Below are positions 56,917 to 64,000 of a stretch of DNA of 64,000 bases, in pieces. The position numbers and the translations under genes were made by a program. This DNA is from Gnetum montanum (taxonomy: Eukaryota; Streptophyta; Gnetopsida; Gnetales; Gnetaceae): contig MNCI01014892.1 in the NCBI GenBank assembly GCA_015680685.1, positions 1 to 64,000 on the forward strand. Direction: 5' to 3'. Under the pieces are notes generated by a model. The model did no database searches, was not told where the DNA came from, and saw nothing but the letters and a program-made list of their open reading frames with translations. The first letter of the stretch is position 1, and every line of letters begins with the position of its first letter.

Positions 56917-58341
56917 AGATAATTACATCAAATCATAGTAAGCAAATTCTTGAATAGAAAATCCCAATGTTTTTGCATCTCATTGAATAAAAAAATTGAA
57001 TTCATTGTAAAATCAAAAACTTTCAAAATCTCAAAAAAATTCACAAAAAACACAAAACATGCATGATGAAAAATAGGTTTTCAAAAATATGCAAAACATT
57101 CATGGTTCAAATTTTGAAAATTTATGAAATTACAAATTTCTTATTATCAAACATAAAAACCAAATTTCTAAATTCGTAAATTTATGAAATAAAGTTTCCA
57201 CAAAGATTGATGACATACCTTAATCAAATTCATAAGAAGCACTTGTCTGTAGTATGAAAGAATGACATTAAGTCATACACAACAGGGTTTGATGCATTAT
57301 AGAATTATAGAGTTTACATGGTTGTTTGCAAATACGATTGTGGTTGACACTCTAGTATATTCATGGGGTATAGTGTGAAGAGGTTTTTACTTTATTATTT
57401 TTCTAGGTAAGAGTGTTTGAAGGTTGCTTAATGAGTTTTCTTGTCTATTAGCATTTTTTATTTTTTTAGTTTTTTAGTCACTCATGGAAAGCTCAAGTTT
57501 GTGGAGGAAGTTTAGTTTGGGATATCAGATGCATCTAGGTCATAAGTTGAAGGTTGTTAAGGAATTTTCAGAGAGGAAAATGATGATGTTTGAGCTTTTC
57601 TTTTCTTTTTGGAAAAGAGTGCCATGGAGAAGGAGGAAGAGGGGGGATGGAGATGGAGTAGTGGATAGTCGTTAGTTTTTGGTCATTGATTATTAGCGAT
57701 TGTAGTAACAAAGTTACTTATGGGGAAGGATGATTGAGTATACAAATTATAATATCTCTTTGATTATTTTGTCTCAAATTGTCTGATTCTTAGTCATTAA
57801 CATAATGGTGAAGGGGATAGCTGGTACAACAACACATTATACAACTACTTCAAGATCAAGATAGATTAACATAAATATGTTTCAAACAATTTATACAAAC
57901 ACAAATACTCACTAGTTAAATGTAAACCTCAATTTTAACCATAGTAAAATAAGTACTATATCTTGCATTATTCATAGACACTTGCTTGAGATTTCATTAT
58001 AGGTGGAAGTCACCTAGGAGATTTGGCTTGAGTGGAATGCTTGCACATTTTGTGCAAAGTGCTTGAATTCTTCCTATAAATGTGTCTTGACAACATTCAC
58101 CAACTTTTAATTATAGAAAAAAATCCATGAATGCACAATGGAAAAACTCATAACTCCTTAAGGGAAAAGCCAATATGACACTTGTAAATTGTGTGTATCT
58201 ACTTTCTCGAATATACATAGCCTCTATTTTAAATGATCTTTATGATGTTGTGCATGATTTTTTTTTGGTTTCAATGCCCTACAAGAATGCCTAGGGCTTT
58301 TTGGTTGGTTGGAAATGAGGTTAGGATTTTCTCCCCCTAGA
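56917..58341. other. AT-rich stretch, no gene seen
   Basis: No recognisable coding region, LTR or RNA gene. Near 57.0-57.2 kb the sequence is dominated by A-rich words such as TTTCAAAAAT. Confidence 0.4.
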
Positions 58342-58516
58342 GCTAATGCATGATCCCTTTAATGGTTTAGTTCCTAGTTTTCTTTATGGTTTGAGTATTC
58401 ATATATTCTATTAGAGGATCTTCTTCTCTTCATGGCAATACTATTGTTACAATTGTTAATTTGGGGTTCACCCCTCTCATTATATAAATGACTAGATTTT
58501 CCCTTAGAAAAACATA
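58342..58516 (+). repeat. Inverted repeat, plus arm (retroelement leader)
   Basis: Matches the reverse complement of 59494-59667 over about 175 bp with moderate divergence (AGCTAATGCATGATCC, GAGGATCTTCTTCTC, ATTATATAAATGA). Confidence 0.65.
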
Positions 58517-59493
58517 CAACAATATTTTAAAAATCTATCAACTTAATATACCTACAAAGTTGCAAAGAAAATGATTGCAATCAAAATTTGAAGATGAAGC
58601 AAATTAAAGATACACCGCATCTCCTACTATGATAAAAGCATAACATAAATGTGTTGAATCTCTAAATTAATTAAAATATTTACATAAACTTTACTACAAC
58701 TATCAAATTTTTTTACTTGTATTATGATTTTATATGATTGTTACATATGTTGCTCATACAAACATTAACTTTTTCAACAACTTGACCTTTAGTTTGGAGG
58801 ATAGGAAGGAGTAGATGGTTTTTTCTATAATGGACTTTTGAGATGGTCTAATCTATAGTGGTCTAAACATGCTCTTGTCAATCATACTCAAGGTAATATC
58901 TTTTTCAAAAGTAAGACTAACTTTAGTTGATTCTTCAATGCCATACGCTCTAGAACATCTTATATAAAAATTATTTATAATCTAGTTCTGCATTGTCACT
59001 ACCCTCACCGTGAATCCTCTCTTTCTTCTTATTTTCTTTTTTTTCTATTTTTTCTTCCATGTTTTTAATAAATTTGTCAAGTGTGTCATAATTAGACAAA
59101 GATGGTTATATTATTCATGTAGAATATGGTGAATGCCATGTCATAAATAATGAGACAAAAGTAAAATTTATTAGAACTCTTGAAGATTTTGGCTATGGCT
59201 TATATATTATTAATATTAAAGATCTTGACGAAGTTTACTAGCTATTAAAGAAAACTCTAAATTATGGTATAATTGTTTTTATTAAATTCTAAAATGCACA
59301 TTCATCATAAATAGTTTCAATGATTGATGATTTCAATGTAGTAGACCCCATTTAGTTAGAGAAATTTTGGAAAATAAATAATTATAAATGTGAATCATTT
59401 TCACAAATTTATTAGTAGATGACCTCTCTTGACTGAATTATTAATTGTAGTTATGAGATTAAATTCTCATCCTTCACATTCATCTTGTAAAAA
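58517..59493. other. Spacer between inverted arms
   Basis: About 1 kb of AT-rich sequence, no gene recognised. Confidence 0.4.
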
Positions 59494-59673
59494 ATGTTTT
59501 TTGAAGGAAATTCTAATCATTTATATAACAAGAAATGTGAATCCCAAATCAACAGTTACAACAATAGTATCATCATGGAGGAAAGAAGATCCTCCAGCAA
59601 AATAGATGAACACCTAAACCATGAAGCCAATAAAAAACCAAGCCATTAGAAGGATTATGCACCAGCTCTGATA
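59494..59673 (-). repeat. Inverted repeat, minus arm with PBS-like end
   Basis: On the minus strand the arm begins with CCTTTATCAGAGCTGGTGC. TATCAGAGC is the core of the initiator-Met primer-binding site. It stands 9-12 nt from the LTR edge at 59685. So this arm may be the leader of an element that reads leftward from that LTR. Confidence 0.5.
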
Positions 59674-59684
59674 AAGGAGAATCC

Positions 59685-60554
59685 TGATGAGCGATGAGGT
59701 ACCCCCTATGCCTAACCATATGAATCACAAATGTTCATGCATTATCTAGTTGAATTCCTTGGTTGGGACTAGTTGTGGCATCTAGATCGTTATGTCTTGA
59801 TCATAGTTCGTTATCTTCCCACTTGGACTAGTGGTAGATTTGTCACATATGGTTTTGTCCAAAGTGAGGCATATGATAATTGATGTTTTTTTGGCCTTAT
59901 GGCACTCCTACTGATAATAAAGAAATTAATTATTTAAGCTAATTAACAATGGAAAGTAATGTCTAAACTCGCCTATGTGCAATGAGTATACATTCCTAAC
60001 CATCTGTACACATCTTGGACTTTGTGTAACTACCATTGGAATTACCAAGTGTACCATTACTGGGCATACCAAATGATAACACTATTGGGTTACCAAGTAA
60101 TTACACTTAAGCGTTCATGATTAGTTGTACTCATTCTACTTAATGATAGAAAATGATAAACATTAACTAAGGGAAACAGTGAGCATTTAAGTAATTAAAA
60201 ATAATAATAAAACTAAGTGGATGCTGCAATGATGAAAGTAATCTCAATCTTTATTGTCGAACATGTAATGTGTCCAAGTACGTCATACTCAAATAAGGAT
60301 GTCATACAATCACTTAACATCACACTCTAGGCATGCACTAGAAACAAACTAACAAAACTTCTCTATGGCTACTTCTAAAATCTATATGAATCTATATCCC
60401 AATCGTGCACCCAAGTGTTGTATTTATAGGCTAGCATAGAAGGGACAATATCGGATCCCCAACATTGAAGGTTGTGCCCCGATATCGAATACCTAACCAC
60501 ATAGATCCGATATCGGACATTTGATATTGGAGCCCTACAAAACATGACTCATCA
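59685..60554 (-). repeat. Element E1 LTR
   Basis: Bounded by TGATGAG and CTCATCA. On the minus strand it starts right after a polypurine tract. GATATC-centred palindromes (CCGATATCGG and variants) lie at 60450-60530, just upstream of a TATA box (CTATAAATAC) at about 60421-60432. Related to 61861-62683 and, inverted, to 7975-8846. Confidence 0.85.
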
Positions 60555-60572
60555 TACCCCCCCCACCCAACT
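60555..60572 (-). other. Polypurine tract of E1
   Basis: Minus strand GTTGGGTGGGGGGGGTA, immediately before the LTR start. Confidence 0.7.
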
Positions 60573-60745
60573 AAATGAAAACTCATCCTTGAGTTAAACA
60601 AGATGAGGAACAAGTTCTTTACAAAATATTGAGAAGATATGGACTTATTGATTGACTTAAATAAACACACAAATTGACTCTTCCATGCCATAGTGGTGTT
60701 TTATAAAAATGGACACAACATGACAAAAAACAAGATTAGGGAAGC

Positions 60746-61860
60746 TCATGTAGTTCCTAAAGGTAGTGGCTCTTCCATTGGCCACTTCCTTTTGTCATTA
60801 ACCTTTTGGAATTTGTCGCAATTTAGGAGCACCTACAACTTCTTCTCATATATTCTTAGATCATGTACCATTTAAGTTGATGATCCAATGTGTGCTCAAA
60901 CTAGTACATCCCATGGACATGGTAGCTGTGAAAGCATCCAATTTGCTTTCACATACCATGCCATAAACTATTGTCATTCCTCTTCAAAAGTCCTAGATTT
61001 TTCTCTTAATTCATGATAATCTTTTAATCTCTTAGCTAGGTTTGAGGCTACATCTCTTTGCTTGTGGTAGCGAGCCTTAATTATTTCTAATTCTAAGTTT
61101 GCCACGTGGATTTTTTATAGAACATATTTTCTATCTGCAAATTATTTTTCATATAAGGCATAGGTGGCTGCTACTTGTTGTTCTAACTTATTTCTGGGCT
61201 GACCTGTTATTAACATGGCAATGTTAGCATAATGAAGGTTAGCTAATGCCATGTACTCTTTCAAATCTTCACTTTGTAGGTCGTTGTTCTTCACTTCTTC
61301 TTGGTCGACCAAGGCATAACTATCCATGATGGGCTACTAGTTATGATTTTGTGCTAACATGGAACTAATGTAGGCCTTTAGATCTACAACCACCTTTAGA
61401 TCTCCATGAAGTACAATTGAGCAAGGTTGGCATTGTATTTTCCCATCAAGATGACACTTCCTCTGGTTGCATAAGTTGATATCCTGTTGATCCCTTTAGT
61501 GGAGAAGAAATGGTATGTGTTGATTTTGAAATAAATCCTCTCTTCCAAAGTCAACCCATTGTATATTTTGTTTTCTTTATTATATGCCCTCTTCAGCCAT
61601 AACTTTCTAGTTTTTGCATTAGACCTTGTGGAAAAATGTGCTACCTTGGTCCCCATAATTGGTATGTTTAGAGCCTCTGCAATGGCCTTGGCTGAAAAAT
61701 AAATAGAGACTCTGCTGATGTTGATGATGATGCCTTCTTCCTTATTATACTAGAATTGGTACATCTCATCAAGGTAGCATTCCCCACTTTCAGAGAGGAT
61801 GTGCCAGAATTGGCTTTTTTTCCCTTATGTATGGCTTATAATAATCATTATGATCCCTTG
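60746..61860 (-). pseudogene. Element E1 accessory protein, 5' part cut off
   Basis: The frame begins abruptly at the edge of the LTR at 61861 with coding text (FWHILSESGECYLDEMYQF). Then ISRVSIYFSAKAIAEALNIP, KVAHFSTRSNAKTRKLWLKR, GVILMGKYNANLAQL-like text, MALANLHYANIAMLITGQP (about 61.24 kb), coiled coil (YHELREKSRTFEEE), FMAWYVKANWMLSQLPCPWD (about 60.95 kb) and an end with PMEEPLPLGTT. Colinear with D and E2. Two or more frameshifts and stops. The abrupt start suggests that element E2 inserted into this coding region. No gag or pol seen. Function unknown. Confidence 0.7.
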
Positions 61861-62105
61861 TGATGAGTGGCGAGGTACCCCTACACTCAACCATACGAAT
61901 ATGAGCATTTCACGCACAATCTGGTCAAACTTTGCAGACGGACTAGTTGTGGTATCTAGACAGTTATCCTTAGGTTGCAATTCATTGTCTTCCCACCTGG
62001 ACTAGTATTAACTTGTCACGTATGGTTTAGTCTAGAGTGAGGTGTATGATGTGTTCCTATACTAATGCTACTCTTGGATATGATGGAAAATAATATTAAC
62101 TAAAC

Positions 62106-62148
<43 letters not shown>

Positions 62149-62683
62149 CGAAACTAGCCTAATTGCGATGAGAATCCATTCCTTAATCATCCGTACACAT
62201 CTTGGACCTTGTGCATGACTACCATTAGGATTACCAAGCACATGGCCTAAGTACGCTACTAGGTTACCAAGTAGCCACACTTAAATGCTTGTGATTAAGT
62301 CATACTCATTCTACATTACTAGGAGATAAGGATGAAGATATATTAACTAAGAAAGTAGTAAAGAACAATTAAATAAATAATTAAGCTAAGTGGATGCTGC
62401 AATGATGAAGTAATCTCGATATTTATTTCTAGTCATGTGTGTGTCCAAGTACGTGACACTCGAATAAGGATGCTGTACAATTACAATCATCATACTACAG
62501 GCATGGACTGGGAGAAAAGGTTTGAGAGAAGAACTACTTAAAAGTTAACACTTAAACTAAGAACTAAAAAATTGTCTATCAGATCTGTCTACCTCTTACT
62601 TATAAATGAGCAGATAGGCTATGATATCGCATACACGATATCACATACGTGATATCGCAATTAACTAAAATGACAACTCATCA
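61861..62683 (-). repeat. Element E2 3' LTR
   Basis: Bounded by TGATGAG and CTCATCA. A polypurine tract lies on the right (minus-strand upstream) side and E1 coding sequence directly on the left. GATATCGC/GTGATATCGC palindromic words lie at 62622-62658 beside the TATA box (TTATAAATG region near 62600). A (GA)n run lies inside it. Confidence 0.85.
62109..62146. repeat. (GA)n microsatellite, about 19 units
   Basis: Uninterrupted GA dinucleotides inside the E2 LTR. Absent from the E1 LTR, so gained after the copies separated. Confidence 0.95.
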
Positions 62684-62695
62684 TACCCCCACGAC
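62684..62695 (-). other. Polypurine tract of E2
   Basis: Minus strand GTCGTGGGGGTA directly before the LTR. Confidence 0.7.
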
Positions 62696-62872
62696 TGAAT
62701 GAAAACTCGTCCTCAAGTCATAGTGAGGATAAGCTCATTGATTATACAGTGGATAGGTATGGGATTATTGAATGATGAGAATGGGTTCATGTTGTAGTGT
62801 GGAATCAAAAAAAATTGAGACACAACACAAGGAATGTGAAAGGAAATCCTAAAGCTACAAAATTGATGGAAC

Positions 62873-64000
62873 TCATGTAGTTTCTGGTGGCGATGGCTCC
62901 TCCATAGGTGCTTTCCCCTTGTTTTGTTTTCCAGGTCTTGTGACTTAATGGCATTGAAGTATGGCCTGGAGTTTCTCCTCTTTGGTTTGGGGATCTTGTG
63001 CTATCCATGCTAATTTTTCGACGTTTGATGGAGTTAGCACCTCCCATGGGTAGGATAGTTTCAAAAACATTTGATTTTCCTTGACATACCAAGCCGCAAA
63101 CACCCATCGTTCCTCCTCATAGGCTCTAGCTTTGTCTCTATATTCTTGAAAATATGCAAGCCATTGAGCCAAATCTTTTGCGACACCTTTTTATCCTTGG
63201 TAGCTTTCTTTCACCACCTTAAGTTCAGAATTTGCAATCTCCATTTTTTGTAATATCTTCTTGCGTTCTACAAATTCTATTTCATATTTGTTGTAGGTGG
63301 TAGCTACCCGTTGTTTGAGCTCTATTCTCAGGCGTCCTGATATTAACATGGCAAGGTTGGCATACCACAGGTTTGCCAACTCCATGTATTCTGTAAGATC
63401 CTAGATCTGTAGGTCCCAATTCTTAACTTCCACCTGGTGGATGAAGGCATATGTGTCCAATATGGCTTGCCAGTCAATGTGTTGAGCACTGATAGTGTTG
63501 ATGTGGGCCTTAGCCATATGGATCTCTTTCTGAATGATCTATTTGTACATCCTCACCTAGTCCCAGAAGTCCTCCTTTAGCATTTCATGCCATTTAGCCT
63601 CATTTTTCCATGCCTTATTTCAATAGTTGTCTTTTGGTAGATGGTGTGTACCTCCTCCATTGAGACGGTTCGATTCTCCCTAGCTAAATGGTTCATGTCT
63701 TGGTTGACCCAGATGAATTGTTCTCGCAACTAATGAAAATGTTCTTCAAGAGCATTCTTTTGCTTTTCCACGATGGTCAACCGAAGGTTGTCGGCAACAA
63801 GTTGCTTATTTTCCTCTTGTAAGGCCTTGAGTGCTTTGGTATGTGCATGAGTTTGTGCTTGTGCTACAGAGGCATCCCAAATAGCCTTCTCTTTTTCTTC
63901 TACCACCTTCTTATTCTCCATTAGTAGGTTGGTTAGTTGCTTAGTTTTGAAACTTTCTAGCTGATGTACTAGAACAAATTGCAAAGGGTCCCGCTGTGCT
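62873..64000 (-). pseudogene. Element E2 accessory coiled-coil protein, runs off the window
   Basis: Best-kept copy of the D/E protein. From the window edge: a long coiled coil (63984-63730, AHTKALKALQEENKQLVADN), then ENRTVSMEEV. Then MELANLWYANLAMLISGRLR (63385 on), a second coiled coil (ANSELKVVKESYQG), AQWLAYFQEYRDKARAYEEE, FAAWYVKENQMFLKLSYPWE, EKLAWIAQDPQTKEEKLQ and, after one stop, an end with APMEEPSPPETT (stop at 62875-62873). Several separate open frames, so decayed but legible. The Trp-rich core with YPWE-VLTPSNVEKLAW is shared with D and E1. Any enzymatic motif is absent. A structural or protein-binding role is the most that can be suggested. Confidence 0.72.

Noticed and set aside
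56165-56938. 257-codon open frame across the gap
   Set aside because: It consists mainly of Ns. The few real residues lie in a duplicated contig edge.
1-64000. tRNA, rRNA or host protein genes
   Set aside because: No cloverleaf-like sequence with A and B boxes, no rRNA blocks and no conserved host protein was noticed. A covariance-model search was not possible here.

Overview
This window looks like intergenic heterochromatin from a large seed-plant genome, most likely a gymnosperm. That is an inference from the complete absence of a recognisable host gene in 64 kb, the AT-rich background, and wall-to-wall old, nested LTR retrotransposons of the Ty3/gypsy Tat and Ty1/copia types. The species cannot be named from the sequence. 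Nearly every reading frame is decayed, and many stops look like C-to-T changes. All coding entries are therefore pseudogenes of mobile elements.

Layout. Positions 1-16,289 hold decayed fragments. There is a minus-strand LTR-element piece with a primer-binding site (1.4-1.7 kb), inverted repeats (2.7/4.6 kb), a non-autonomous LTR element D coding only for an accessory coiled-coil protein (about 5.0-9.2 kb), gag remnants, a perfect hairpin (12.9 kb) and a 29-bp minisatellite (13.4 kb). Positions 16,290-56,158 form a three-level nest. Element A (copia-like, plus strand, gag plus an accessory ORF, no pol) carries element B (Tat, minus strand, 21,664-55,261, target duplication AAAGT) in its 3' LTR. 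B carries element C (Tat, plus strand, 24,704-42,728, target duplication GGGAC). From 56.2 kb come an assembly gap, AT-rich sequence, and two minus-strand D-type elements, E1 and E2, with E2 apparently inserted into E1.

What is unusual. B and C each carry, between protease and reverse transcriptase and on the strand opposite to gag-pol, a multi-exon gene of more than 4 kb. Exon order, protein sequence and several splice sites match between the two copies although the surrounding elements belong to different families. A carries a different accessory ORF behind its own internal TATA box, and D/E code for an accessory protein only. Short stretches suggest these accessory proteins are distant relatives.

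Each family also has its own short CpG-containing palindromic motif clustered in U3 of the LTR: GACGTC in A, GCTACGCTA/TAGCGTAGC in B, CTCACGC/GCGTGAG in C, CGATATCG in E. In A, B and C the same motif recurs just upstream of the internal accessory gene. A degenerate short repeat containing TAAACTAG also marks the module borders (PR / antisense gene / RT / 3' end) in both B and C. I read this as a possible self-recognition system in which an accessory protein acts on family-specific motifs. That functional reading is hypothesis only. Local assembly artefacts next to single Ns are flagged.
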